A DNA stretch of 34,490 nt from Bacteroidota bacterium (GCA_018267625.1 JAFDYC010000031.1:1-34490), one strand, 5' to 3'; positions 16,366 through 26,457 are shown, counted from the first letter of the stretch. The notes: generated by a model from the sequence alone, not told the origin. Made by a program: numbers and translations.

Positions 16366-16600
16366 CCCCCGTTGACAATCAATAACTATTGAATATTTAG
16401 GGTAAATGGCTAAAATTTGAGCCATTGAAAATCAAGAGATTATTTACAAGTTTATTGATAACAATAGGCTTAGTTGTTTACTTGTTAACGGTTGTAAATC
16501 AATAAGTTGTTTTACGCCTTGTATGTTTGTCCCTGTCGTTTTTTTGACGGGTAAATTCTCGCTACAATCACTATAGTTTCTATTAAACTTTTTTTAAACC
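16366..16600 (+). promoter_or_regulatory. AT-rich upstream region of the giant surface-protein gene
   Basis: This 235-nt region is much more AT-rich than its surroundings. It holds an 8-bp perfect inverted repeat, TTATTGAT (16452-16459) and ATCAATAA (16498-16505), a direct repeat AATCAATAA at 16377 and 16497, and a -7-like TATGTTTG at 16522-16529 about 70 nt before the ATG. A well-spaced -33 element is not obvious. The inverted repeat could be an operator or a DNA cruciform just upstream of the promoter. Confidence 0.4.
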
Positions 16601-19600
16601 ATGAGTAGAGTCCTACGCATCGCGTTTAGCTTCTTAGCGCTGGTCTTGTTGGGAAATGGTATGGTGTACGCACAGGCTCCCGTAGCCAATTTCAGTGCTT
16701 CTCCCAGCACGAGTTGTGCGCCGGTATTGGTACAGTTTACGGACCTGAGCACCAACAGCCCAACGAGTTGGAGCTGGAATTTGGGTAATGGTACAAGCTC
16801 AATACTTCAAAACCCATCAACGATATATAATACGCCCGGTACCTATACGATTTCCTTAACGGCCACCAATGCTTCCGGAAGTAATACCAAGACTATCACG
16901 GGGTATATCACCATTCTTCCGGCACCCACAGCAGCATTCTCTTCAACAGATACCAGCATCGGATGCGGTTCCAAAATAGTACAGTTTGTCAACAGCTCTA
17001 CCTTGGGTGTCACAGGCACGGGAACATACTACTGGGACTTTGGGGATGGCACGAATTCAAGTGCGACCAGCCCTTCGCATACTTATACGACCACCGGTAC
17101 GTACACGGTTTCGCTGATTGTTACCAACGCGGCAGGTTGTGCCAATCTGCTCTCCAAAAGTTCTTACGTCCATATAGTGCCCAGTACGACGGCCAATTTC
17201 ACGGCTACTAATAATAACTCCTGCAATCCTCCGGTAACTGTCGCATTCAACAATACTTCCAGTGGTGGTTCCAGCTACCAATGGGATTTTGGTGATGGCA
17301 GCAGTTCCACTTCGGCATCTCCTACACACACATACAGCACAGCCGGTTTCTATACGGTGCGACTGATTTCGATGACCGCAGCCGGTTGTCGCGACACGAT
17401 GACAAAAACTTCTTTCGTAACGATAGGTTCGCTCAGTGCGGGCTATTCGCAAAGCGCCAACAGTGTCTGCACTCGTAGTAATGTAAATTTTACCAATTCG
17501 ACTGCGCCGTCAGGTGCAACATATGCCTGGTCTTTCGGGGACGGAACGGCATCTGTTTCTGCGAATCCTTCACACGCTTACAGTTCGGCAGGTACTTATA
17601 CGGTACGCTTAATTGCGAATTACAATGGTTGCAATGATACCGCTACCAGCACTGTTACGGTTTCTGCTCGGCCCAGCAATGCTTTTCTGGGTAACCCTAT
17701 TGCTGCTTGCAGTGCGCCGCTCAATACCGCGTTTACCAACAGCACTTCTGGCGCCAGCTCCTACTACTGGGATTTTGGCGATGGCGGCACCAGCACTTCT
17801 ACCAATCCTTCGCACAGCTACACGGCCAATGGGGTGTACAACGTAACGCTGATTTCAACCGGCTCCAATGGATGTACGGATACGCTCAAAAAGAATGGGT
17901 ATGTCACTGTGCAGCCTATTTCGGCAAGCATCAGTAACACGGCCATTTCGGGTTGTGCTCCGGTGTCCAGCACATTTTTGGCCTCTGTAGTTTCGGTTGT
18001 GCCCATCAGTTCCTATTCCTGGAATTTTGGGGATGGGGGCACAGGCAGTGGTGCGAGTGTAAGCCATACGTATAATGCTCCTGGCAGCTATACCGTAACG
18101 TTAATCGTCCAGACCAGCACCGGCTGTACGGATACGGCAACGAAGACTGTGTTAGTGGGAGCCAAGCCTACTGCGGGTTTTACGGCATCGCCTACAACTG
18201 CATGTGTCAATTCGCTGATAGCATTTACCAACAGCTCTACGGGTGCTACAAACTATAGCTGGATTTTTGGCAGCGGTGGTGGAGTGGCTAGTACGGCTAC
18301 GAATCCCCTGTTTGCCTATGATGGTCCCGGCATTTATTCGGTTACGTTGATCGCTTCCAATAATGGCTGTAACGACACGCTAACCCGTTCGAATTATATT
18401 ACCATCAATGGCCCGAAAGTTGATTTTTCGGACTCCGTGGATTGTGCAAACCGGAAGCATGTTTTCTTCCGTGACAGTTCAGTGGGAGCTACCGGTTGGG
18501 TATGGAATTTTGGAGATGGCAGCCCATTAGACAGCAACCGGTACACAACACATACCTATAGCAGTTATGGAAGTTACAACGTAACCCTTACAGCCTGGAG
18601 CACGGTTACCGGATGTGTGGTCACGAAGACGAGAAACGTCGTCTTGTGGGATCCTGCAATCAGCTTTTCAGAAAGCGACACAGTATTATGTAAAGGCGGC
18701 ACACTGACATTGACAAAGACTTGCAACTGGACGAACACTAATTGGTATTATGGAGATGGCGCCACCAATAGTGGCTGGTACGGAACACACGTTTATAACG
18801 CAACAGGGCTTTATACGCTCAAAGTGATTGTGACCGACTGGCAGGGCTGCCGCGATTCACTGATAAAGCCCAACCGTATCCGAGTCAATAGCCCAACTGC
18901 AGCGTTTAGTAATACGCCCATGGGCGGTTGCGGTGCTCTGTCTGTTTCATTCACCGACCAGTCCACAGCTTCTTCTGGCAGCAGCATCACCAACCGCAGA
19001 TGGGATTTTGGTGATGGGACAATCCTCAACACCACGGCTACTTCATTGACCCATGTGTATGCGCTGGGTGGAAATTATACCGTCAAGCTTTACATCACCG
19101 AAACAGGTGGCTGTCAGGATTCAGTAGTGAAGTCCAGCCTGATTTTGGTGAATCGTCCGGTCGCTCAATTCAATTCACCCAATGTGCTGGCCTGCCTTAA
19201 CATTCCCGTTTCTTTCGTCAACACCTCTACCAGCCAGACTCCGGCTTCCTACACTTGGGCATTCGGTGATGGTGGAACCTCTACCACCACCAGCCCCAGC
19301 CATAGCTACACCAGCTCGGGCACTTATACTGTCCAGCTTATCGCTACAGATTCCAATGGATGTAGAGACACAATGACCAAGACCACGTATATCAATGTGG
19401 CGGCTATTGATGCGGTGTACACCATGAATGATTCCGTAGGCCCTTGCCCGCCTTTCACTGTCAATTTCACGAATAGTTCTACCAATGCCGTTTCGTACAA
19501 CTGGATTTTTGGGAATGGCGGTTCTTCTGTTCTTACAAATCCTACTGCGACATTCCCGGTATCCGGCACCTTTTATGTGAAGTTGATTGCTACCAATTCG

Positions 19601-22600
19601 AATGGTTGCAAAGACACGGCCATTCATTCGGTCTATGTTGGCCCAAGCCCTTCCGGGACGATGAGCTATACACCTGTGACAGGCTGTGCACCCTTGTCGC
19701 TGACCATCACGACGACCAGTGCCAATACCTCTTCACTCACGTTCGACTTTGATAATGGAACGACCCTGACAACTACCTCCAATACGATTACATACACCTA
19801 CACAACGCCTGGTGTATTCATCCCCAAAGTAATTTTCCAGAATGGTACCTGTGCCACCTTCTTGCAAGGCGGGGATACTATTAAGAATACACAAACTTTC
19901 GGAGGGTTTACTGCCAACACGCTGTCAGGATGTGTAGGGACGGCTGTTCAATTCACTGACACTTCGTATGCCATCCCCAGCAGCGCGAGGACGTATCAAT
20001 GGAGTTTTGGTGATGGCAGCAGTTCCGTTTCTGCCAGCCCCAGCCATGTGTACAGCACCGCAGGCACTTTCACTGTTCGGCAAATTGTAGGTACGCCCGG
20101 AGGCTGCTCGGATACTACTTCGATGGCTGTAGTCATTCACCCCTTGCCGGTGATGTCGGTAGCCAATCAAACTATTTGTGGTGGGGGTAATGCTCAGCTT
20201 TCCATTAGTGGCGCCGCCAGCTTCTCTTGGTCTCCGGCTACAGGACTTTCCTGCACCACATGCAGCAATCCGATAGCCACGCCAACCACGACGACGACTT
20301 ATACCATAACGGGCACCACCAGCTTTGGTTGCAGCGATACAACGTCTGCAATGGTGACGGTGAATCCGCGTCCTACAGTCAGTGCGGGCAGTGCTGCTAC
20401 GATGTGTGCGGGAGCTTTTGCAACGTTAACCGCCTCAGGCGCCAACAGCTATCAGTGGACACCGGCCACCGGTCTTTCATGCACGAATTGCGCCAGCCCA
20501 ACTGCTACTCCTTCCAACACTACCACCTACAAAGTAGTAGGCTCCAGTGCGGCAGGGTGCACCGATTCGGCAACTGTTACGGTAACCGTTTATCCTAAGC
20601 CGGTTCTCTCTACAGCAGGTAACCAATTCATCTGCCCGGGCGGCTCGGTATCGTTGAACGCCACGGGTGCCAGCACGTATTCCTGGACTCCTTCAAGCAG
20701 CCTTTCGTGCAGTAGCTGCGCAAACCCTTCAGCTTCTCCTGCTGCTACAACAACCTATCAGGTGGTAGGTACCAGCACGAATGGCTGTAAAGACTCTGTA
20801 TCTCTGGTCGTGAATGTGAATCCGACACCCAGCATCAGTGTGACAGGAACAAAAACGATTTGTGCCGGAAGCGGCACCAGCCTTACGGCATCAGGAGCCA
20901 ACAGCTATTCATGGACTCCGGCTACAGGTCTTTCCTGCACCAATTGTGCAAACCCAACAGCTACTCCTGCTGCAACGACAACCTACACGGTAAGCGGCAC
21001 CAGTGGCGCGGGTTGTTCGGGGAGCACTACAGTAACTGTTACTGTGAATCCACTGCCTTCAGTGTATGCAGGTGCAGACACTGCGCTCTGTGCCGGATTT
21101 ACTGCCGCCCTCCATGCCAGCGGTGCCAGCAATTATGTCTGGACCCCTGCTGCAACTCTATCCTGCAATAACTGCGCGAACCCTAATGCCACACCGGTCA
21201 CTACAACCACCTATGTGGTCACGGGTACAGACGGCAATGGTTGCTCCGCACTCGACTCAATGGTCGTAACGGTGAATCCATTGCCTGTAGTTAGCGCAGG
21301 GCCGAATCTGACAATCTGCCCGGGCGGCACAGCAACGCTGAATGCTACCGGTGCAGCGAGTTATTCCTGGTCGCCGGCAACGGGTCTTTCCTGTACCTCT
21401 TGCGCCAGCCCGACAGCCTCACCTTCCAGCACTACTACTTATCTGGTAACAGGAAACTCTGCAGCAGGTTGTGTGGATACGGCAAGCATGACGCTGGTAG
21501 TAAACCCCACTCCAAGTGTCAGCATTTCCGGGCCTGACAGCATCTGCGCCGGGGGTAGTGCTTCCCTCACGGCGACAGGTGCCAGTACGTATTCCTGGAC
21601 GCCTGCAACAGGTCTTTCCTGTACCAATTGTGCCAACCCGACTGCTTCTCCTGCATCAACGACAACGTACACCATCACAGGTACCAGTGGGGTAGGATGT
21701 ACCGCGACGACCAGCTTCACGCTTACCGTCAGCCCGCTGCCCGGTGTGTATGCGGGGCCTGATACGGCTGTTTGTGCCGGTGGCTCTGTTACCCTTTCTG
21801 CCAGCGGCGCCAGCTCGTATATATGGACACCTACTGGTAGCCTTTCCTGCAGCAATTGCGCCAGCCCCACTGCAGGCCCGACAACTACTACCACTTATGC
21901 CGTTTCGGGAACCAGTGCAGTTGGCTGCGTCAGCTCGGATACGGTTGTTGTTACGGTAAAGCCCTTGCCTGTTATTTCCGCAGGTAGTAATGTGGCTGTT
22001 TGCCCGGGTACTTCAACAACATTGACGGCTACTGGAGGACAGAGCTATGTATGGACTCCGGCTACGGGCCTTTCCTGCACCACGTGTGCCAGCCCGGTAG
22101 CTTCCCCTTCATCGAATACTACCTATTTCGTAACCGGAACTGCCGCAAATGGCTGCTCCGATACGGCCAGTGTAAACGTCTCTATCAACCCGACACCGAA
22201 CGTCACGGTTTCTGGTGTTGACAGCATTTGTGCCGGAGATAATAGTTCTCTCACCGCTTCCGGTGCTGCCAGTTATTCTTGGACTCCGGCAACGGGTCTT
22301 TCCTGCAGCAATTGTTCGAACCCTTCTGCTTCGCCTGCCGCAACGACTACCTATACCGTAGTAGGCACTTCAGGCGTTGGCTGCTCCGATACGACCAGCT
22401 TTACCCTTGTTGTGAATTCCCTGCCTAATGTCAATGCCGGCCCGGATGTCGCTATTTGTGCGGGAAGCTCCGTTGGCCTAAATGCTACAGGAGCTACTAA
22501 TTATTCCTGGACGGGTGGCCCGGGCCTGAGCTGTACCAATTGTTCCAACCCCACCGCCAGCCCCAGTGATACCACTACTTACGTGGTGACAGGGAGCACT

Positions 22601-25231
22601 GCTTTCGGCTGCCTGAACAGAGACACTATAACGGTTTTTGTAAAGGACTTACCGACGGTGAGTGCCGGGTCGAATAGGGCAATTTGCCCGGGTGGCAGTG
22701 TTACCCTGACGGCTACGGGTGCTTCAAGTTATTCCTGGACACCCGCCACGGGCCTGAGCTGTACGAACTGTGCCAGCCCCACTGCAACACCTGCTTCGAA
22801 TACAACGTATGTCGTGACGGGAACCAGCTCGAATGGCTGCTCGGATACGGCCAGTGTATCGGTAAGTATCAACCCGGCACCCGCCCTTTCTTTCACAGGT
22901 TCTACAACGGTTTGTGCCGGAGATAGTACGGTGCTCACCGCGATGGGCGCTGCCAGCTACTCATGGTCTCCGTCAACCGGGCTTTCCTGCAGCACCTGTG
23001 CTAATCCTACTTTCCGGCCTACAGCAACCACCACTTATACACTTACGGGAACGACCGCCTTGGGTTGCTCGGCTTCAACTGCCATAACGATTACAGTCAA
23101 CCCATTGCCGGTAGTATCTGCCGGTGCGGATACTGCACTTTGCCTGGGTGATAATGTGACCCTGAAGGCTAGTGGCGCCAGCACTTATGTCTGGACCCCG
23201 AATTCGGGTCTCTCCTGCACGATTTGTGCCGTCACGGGCGCCAGTCCGATAGTGACAACAACTTATGTAGTGACTGGATCCAGTGCGGCGGGTTGTAGCA
23301 ATAAAGACTCTCTGGTGGTAACCGTGAAACCGCTGCCTAATATTTCCGCTGGCAACAATGTGGGCATTTGTCCGGGTGGGTCTGTAACCTTAAATGCCAG
23401 CGGTGGCCAGAGCTACCAATGGGCAGCAGCTTCTTCACTTTCCTGCACCACTTGCAGTGCGCCGGTTGCCACGCCTTCCACTACGACTACCTATGCCGTG
23501 ACGGGAACCGGTGCCAATGGATGTATCAGTCAGGATAGTGTTACCGTAACGGTGAATCCTTTGCCTGTGGTCTCACTGAGTGGCAACACCAGTGTTTGCG
23601 AAGGCAACACAACGACACTTACTTCCAGCGGTGCTGCCAGCTATGTTTGGTCGCCGGCGACAGGGCTTTCCTGTACCACTTGCGCCAGCCCCGTTGTGAC
23701 TCCTACTGCTACCAGAACGTATAAAGTGGTGGGCACTTCCGGCACGGGATGCTCGGACTCTGCTACCATTACCGTGAATTATCATCCGCTGCCTGTAGTT
23801 ACCGTGGACACACCGAAAAGCATCTGCCAGAAAGATTCTGTACAGTTGACGGCTAAAGGTGCTTCCAGCTATCTATGGTCGCCTGCGGCAGGCCTTTCTT
23901 GCGCCAATTGCGCACAACCCACAGCCAGCCCCACAGCCACCACGAACTATGTGGTCACCGGCACGGATATGTTTGGATGTTCGGATACAGCATCAGCTAT
24001 CGTAACCGTGTTGCCATTGCCACAGGTGGATGCTGGCCAGGATCAGAGCATTTGCCAACTCACGAATGTGCAGCTCGCTGCTACGGGTGCTGTTAGCTAT
24101 TCATGGAGCCCGGCAACCGGACTTTCTTGTACCAACTGCTCCAATCCTGTGGCTTCACCCACAAAGCCTACTACCTATGTGGTGACAGGGACGGGAGCTA
24201 ATGGCTGCGTAAATGCAGACACGGTAGCTGTTGCCATCTATCCTCAGCCTCCGGTAAATGCCGGCCCAGACTTTACCATTTGCTCTGGCCAGTCAACACA
24301 ACTTCAAGCTTCCGGAGCGGTGGATTATTCCTGGACTCCGGCCTCCAGCCTGAGCTGTACGAACTGCCCCAATCCTCTGGCTACGCCTGCAATTACGACT
24401 ACCTATTCGGTTGTAGGCCGGGATGCTCATGGATGTGTGGATTCGGATGCTGTCGCAATCACGGTCATTCAGCGCGGGCCTGTCACCGTAAGTCCCGGTG
24501 GGGAAGTGTGCGAGGGCGAATCAGTGGCCCTGCTGGCAACAGGCGGCGACCAATATGAATGGTTCCCTATGGATGGTCTTTCCTGCAGCACCTGCCCGAA
24601 CCCGAATGCGAGCCCGAAACAAAGCGTCACGTACCATGTCAGCATTCGTCAGGGAACCTGCTTTGCAGATACCCTCAGCACCGATGTCATCATCCATCCG
24701 CTGCCCACGATTGATGCCGGACCAGACCTGAGCATGGTGCTGGGCAACAATGTGCAGATTAAGACGAGCGGAACAGACATTGCAACCTATAAATGGAGTC
24801 CTGTAGAAGGCCTTTCCTGCACCACCTGTGCCAGCCCCTTCGCCTCACCTACCCGCGACATGGTGTATGTCGTAGAGGTGGCTAGCGACTTTGGTTGTAA
24901 GGCTCAGGATGAGGTGGCCATTAAGGTGATGTGCGACGGCAGTCAAATCTGGTTGCCCAACACCTTTACCCCGAATGCAGACGGAGAAAATGACCGTTTC
25001 TATCCCCATGCCAAGGGTATCCTGGTGGTTTCCCGATTCCGGATTTATGACCGCTGGGGCGAATTGGTGTTTGACCGGACAAACATGCCGGTGAATGATA
25101 AAAATGCGGGTTGGGATGGAACCTTCAAGGGGCAACCTCTGAAACCCGATGTGTTTGTCTGGGTAATGGATGCAAACTGCACCAATGGCGAACACACCCA
25201 AAGCAAGGGCGATATTTCCCTGATCCGATAA
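16601..25231 (+). CDS. Giant T9SS-exported surface protein: PKD domains, four-Cys repeats, type B sorting domain
   Basis: The 2876-residue protein starts with a signal peptide (about residues 1-25, ending VYA-QA). Residues 25-1180 hold 14 PKD-like domains, each with a W-x-FGDG-type motif; several are altered (LGNG, YGDG, FGSG, FGNG, FDNG). Residues 1180-2780 hold 21 Ig-like repeats with the core YSWTPATGLSCTNCANP and a TTTYxVxG strand. Residues 2783-2876 are a gliding-motility/type B sorting domain: WLPNTFTPNADGENDRF, RIYDRWGELVFDR, AGWDGTFKG, then a short end. Such proteins are exported by the type IX system and held at or released from the cell surface. SprB-like adhesion or gliding is a plausible role, but no catalytic domain was seen. 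A PorP/SprF gene follows. Ser/Thr-rich composition and many paired cysteines suggest a long stiff fibre. Confidence 0.95.
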   Translation: MSRVLRIAFSFLALVLLGNGMVYAQAPVANFSASPSTSCAPVLVQFTDLSTNSPTSWSWNLGNGTSSILQNPSTIYNTPGTYTISLTATNASGSNTKTITGYITILPAPTAAFSSTDTSIGCGSKIVQFVNSSTLGVTGTGTYYWDFGDGTNSSATSPSHTYTTTGTYTVSLIVTNAAGCANLLSKSSYVHIVPSTTANFTATNNNSCNPPVTVAFNNTSSGGSSYQWDFGDGSSSTSASPTHTYSTAGFYTVRLISMTAAGCRDTMTKTSFVTIGSLSAGYSQSANSVCTRSNVNFTNSTAPSGATYAWSFGDGTASVSANPSHAYSSAGTYTVRLIANYNGCNDTATSTVTVSARPSNAFLGNPIAACSAPLNTAFTNSTSGASSYYWDFGDGGTSTSTNPSHSYTANGVYNVTLISTGSNGCTDTLKKNGYVTVQPISASISNTAISGCAPVSSTFLASVVSVVPISSYSWNFGDGGTGSGASVSHTYNAPGSYTVTLIVQTSTGCTDTATKTVLVGAKPTAGFTASPTTACVNSLIAFTNSSTGATNYSWIFGSGGGVASTATNPLFAYDGPGIYSVTLIASNNGCNDTLTRSNYITINGPKVDFSDSVDCANRKHVFFRDSSVGATGWVWNFGDGSPLDSNRYTTHTYSSYGSYNVTLTAWSTVTGCVVTKTRNVVLWDPAISFSESDTVLCKGGTLTLTKTCNWTNTNWYYGDGATNSGWYGTHVYNATGLYTLKVIVTDWQGCRDSLIKPNRIRVNSPTAAFSNTPMGGCGALSVSFTDQSTASSGSSITNRRWDFGDGTILNTTATSLTHVYALGGNYTVKLYITETGGCQDSVVKSSLILVNRPVAQFNSPNVLACLNIPVSFVNTSTSQTPASYTWAFGDGGTSTTTSPSHSYTSSGTYTVQLIATDSNGCRDTMTKTTYINVAAIDAVYTMNDSVGPCPPFTVNFTNSSTNAVSYNWIFGNGGSSVLTNPTATFPVSGTFYVKLIATNSNGCKDTAIHSVYVGPSPSGTMSYTPVTGCAPLSLTITTTSANTSSLTFDFDNGTTLTTTSNTITYTYTTPGVFIPKVIFQNGTCATFLQGGDTIKNTQTFGGFTANTLSGCVGTAVQFTDTSYAIPSSARTYQWSFGDGSSSVSASPSHVYSTAGTFTVRQIVGTPGGCSDTTSMAVVIHPLPVMSVANQTICGGGNAQLSISGAASFSWSPATGLSCTTCSNPIATPTTTTTYTITGTTSFGCSDTTSAMVTVNPRPTVSAGSAATMCAGAFATLTASGANSYQWTPATGLSCTNCASPTATPSNTTTYKVVGSSAAGCTDSATVTVTVYPKPVLSTAGNQFICPGGSVSLNATGASTYSWTPSSSLSCSSCANPSASPAATTTYQVVGTSTNGCKDSVSLVVNVNPTPSISVTGTKTICAGSGTSLTASGANSYSWTPATGLSCTNCANPTATPAATTTYTVSGTSGAGCSGSTTVTVTVNPLPSVYAGADTALCAGFTAALHASGASNYVWTPAATLSCNNCANPNATPVTTTTYVVTGTDGNGCSALDSMVVTVNPLPVVSAGPNLTICPGGTATLNATGAASYSWSPATGLSCTSCASPTASPSSTTTYLVTGNSAAGCVDTASMTLVVNPTPSVSISGPDSICAGGSASLTATGASTYSWTPATGLSCTNCANPTASPASTTTYTITGTSGVGCTATTSFTLTVSPLPGVYAGPDTAVCAGGSVTLSASGASSYIWTPTGSLSCSNCASPTAGPTTTTTYAVSGTSAVGCVSSDTVVVTVKPLPVISAGSNVAVCPGTSTTLTATGGQSYVWTPATGLSCTTCASPVASPSSNTTYFVTGTAANGCSDTASVNVSINPTPNVTVSGVDSICAGDNSSLTASGAASYSWTPATGLSCSNCSNPSASPAATTTYTVVGTSGVGCSDTTSFTLVVNSLPNVNAGPDVAICAGSSVGLNATGATNYSWTGGPGLSCTNCSNPTASPSDTTTYVVTGSTAFGCLNRDTITVFVKDLPTVSAGSNRAICPGGSVTLTATGASSYSWTPATGLSCTNCASPTATPASNTTYVVTGTSSNGCSDTASVSVSINPAPALSFTGSTTVCAGDSTVLTAMGAASYSWSPSTGLSCSTCANPTFRPTATTTYTLTGTTALGCSASTAITITVNPLPVVSAGADTALCLGDNVTLKASGASTYVWTPNSGLSCTICAVTGASPIVTTTYVVTGSSAAGCSNKDSLVVTVKPLPNISAGNNVGICPGGSVTLNASGGQSYQWAAASSLSCTTCSAPVATPSTTTTYAVTGTGANGCISQDSVTVTVNPLPVVSLSGNTSVCEGNTTTLTSSGAASYVWSPATGLSCTTCASPVVTPTATRTYKVVGTSGTGCSDSATITVNYHPLPVVTVDTPKSICQKDSVQLTAKGASSYLWSPAAGLSCANCAQPTASPTATTNYVVTGTDMFGCSDTASAIVTVLPLPQVDAGQDQSICQLTNVQLAATGAVSYSWSPATGLSCTNCSNPVASPTKPTTYVVTGTGANGCVNADTVAVAIYPQPPVNAGPDFTICSGQSTQLQASGAVDYSWTPASSLSCTNCPNPLATPAITTTYSVVGRDAHGCVDSDAVAITVIQRGPVTVSPGGEVCEGESVALLATGGDQYEWFPMDGLSCSTCPNPNASPKQSVTYHVSIRQGTCFADTLSTDVIIHPLPTIDAGPDLSMVLGNNVQIKTSGTDIATYKWSPVEGLSCTTCASPFASPTRDMVYVVEVASDFGCKAQDEVAIKVMCDGSQIWLPNTFTPNADGENDRFYPHAKGILVVSRFRIYDRWGELVFDRTNMPVNDKNAGWDGTFKGQPLKPDVFVWVMDANCTNGEHTQSKGDISLIR
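20138..24931 (+). repeat. In-frame array of 21 repeats, exact 228-nt period, three-unit super-repeat
   Basis: The conserved Trp codon of each unit lies at 20228, 20456, 20684 and so on to 24560, always 228 nt apart, then 24794 (234 nt). Each unit carries Ile/Val-Cys, Ser-Cys-x-x-Cys and Gly-Cys. Units 1-15 fall into five A-B-C triplets of 684 nt. A units open NPTP and end GTSGxGCSxTTSF; B units open PLPxVxAGxDTAxCAG and end GCxxxDS; C units open SAGxNxxICPGG and end NGCSDTASV. Units 16-21 are more divergent and unit 21 lacks the first Cys. Confidence 0.95.
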
Positions 25232-25237
25232 AAAATT

Positions 25238-25269
25238 CATTAGCGGAGGCGGAAGTGCTTCCGCTAATG
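25238..25269 (+). other. Hairpin between the giant gene and porP/sprF
   Basis: A perfect 10-bp inverted repeat (25238-25247 with 25260-25269) follows the giant gene's stop by 6 nt. No T-run follows on the plus strand, so it is not a standard terminator. It may stabilise the upstream mRNA end or reduce readthrough into porP/sprF. Confidence 0.55.
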
Positions 25270-25340
25270 AAACCAGCCAATACACTACTTCTGAATCAAG
25301 AAAAGACATTCTCACTCTTCATCCCGCAAAACGATGCAGC

Positions 25341-26396
25341 ATGAATAAGACCCTTACTGCCGCCGCTTTCCTTTGCCTCTTGTCCACAGGCTTGCGTGCC
25401 CAAGACATTCACTTTTCGCAGTTTTACGAAAATGCCATCCTGCGAAACCCAGCTCTCACCGGCATCTTCTCCGGCGATTACAAAGTGGGCGTCAATTACC
25501 GCACCCAATGGGGGAATATTTCAAACCCCTTTCAGACAACACTAGTCTCAGGTGAAACCCGGGTGCAGGTAAACAAAGAATACCACGATTACATCAGTTT
25601 CGGAGCCTGCATCAGCTACGACCATGCCGGTGCCATTGACTTCAATTCCCTACAGATTACTCCGGCTATCAACTACAACAAGCGCCTCTTCGATGCGCAT
25701 GCCAGCTACTTATCCGTAGGCTTTGCAGCCTCTTACATTCAGCGCTCGGTGGACCCCTCCAAGATGACCCTCGACAACCAATATGTCGGCGGCGGCTACG
25801 ACCCCAATGCCCCTACCGGCGAGACGATGAAATTTGATAAAATCACCCACTACGATGTCAGCGCCGGTGTCAGTTTCAACAGCTCGATGGGCGAGAACAA
25901 CCAGGTCATTTACTATATCGGTGCTGCGGCCTACCACGTCACCCGTCCCAAAGAAGCCTTCAACCCGAATGAAACACTGATTCGCCTGAGCCCTAAATAC
26001 ACCGGCTCAGCAGGTATGACCGTTCGCCTGGCGCCGGAATGGGCGCTGATGGCAACCGCTAATTATACCAGCCAGGCACCCTATCAGGAAATTATCGGTG
26101 GTGGTATGTTGAGCTACCGCCACGCACTGGGTGCCGAGCAGCTTTTCGCCATTCATGCCGGCTGCTTCATCCGTTTGCAGGATGCCGTCATCCCTACCAT
26201 CAAAATTGACTACAACAGCCTCGCCTTTACGGCATCATATGATGTGACTACCTCTTCCCTCAAGCCTTCCCTAAGCTCCGAAGGCGGTTGGGAGTTCTCC
26301 ATATTCATTAGAGGGCGCTATCCCCGCAAACAAGACTTCATGGATCGCATGGAATGCCCGCGTTTTGAGCAGGAGCTGACCAGCCAATTTGAATAA
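25341..26396 (+). CDS. PorP/SprF family type IX secretion membrane protein
   Basis: The 351-residue protein has a signal peptide ending LRA-QD. It opens with the family mark DIHFSQFYENAILRNPALTG, followed by GDYKVGVNYRTQW, and then outer-membrane strands to the end. PorP/SprF proteins are outer-membrane barrels needed for export or surface attachment of particular type B cargo; the classic pair is SprB-SprF. It lies 109 nt after the giant cargo gene on the same strand, so it is very likely that cargo's dedicated partner. A terminator follows. Confidence 0.95.
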   Translation: MNKTLTAAAFLCLLSTGLRAQDIHFSQFYENAILRNPALTGIFSGDYKVGVNYRTQWGNISNPFQTTLVSGETRVQVNKEYHDYISFGACISYDHAGAIDFNSLQITPAINYNKRLFDAHASYLSVGFAASYIQRSVDPSKMTLDNQYVGGGYDPNAPTGETMKFDKITHYDVSAGVSFNSSMGENNQVIYYIGAAAYHVTRPKEAFNPNETLIRLSPKYTGSAGMTVRLAPEWALMATANYTSQAPYQEIIGGGMLSYRHALGAEQLFAIHAGCFIRLQDAVIPTIKIDYNSLAFTASYDVTTSSLKPSLSSEGGWEFSIFIRGRYPRKQDFMDRMECPRFEQELTSQFE

Positions 26397-26423
26397 AACA
26401 GACCCAACCAATTTTGGGAAACA

Positions 26424-26457
26424 GAGGCTGTCCGAAGGGATGGCCTCTCGCATTTTT
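26424..26457 (+). terminator. Terminator after porP/sprF
   Basis: A 10-bp stem with two G-T wobbles (26424-26433 with 26438-26447) and a GAAG tetraloop is followed by TCGCATTTTT. It lies 27 nt after the porP/sprF stop. Confidence 0.65.

Noticed and set aside
20138..24931. CRISPR array or other DNA repeat array
   Set aside because: The 228-nt units are in one open frame, encode a conserved protein repeat and differ at the DNA level.
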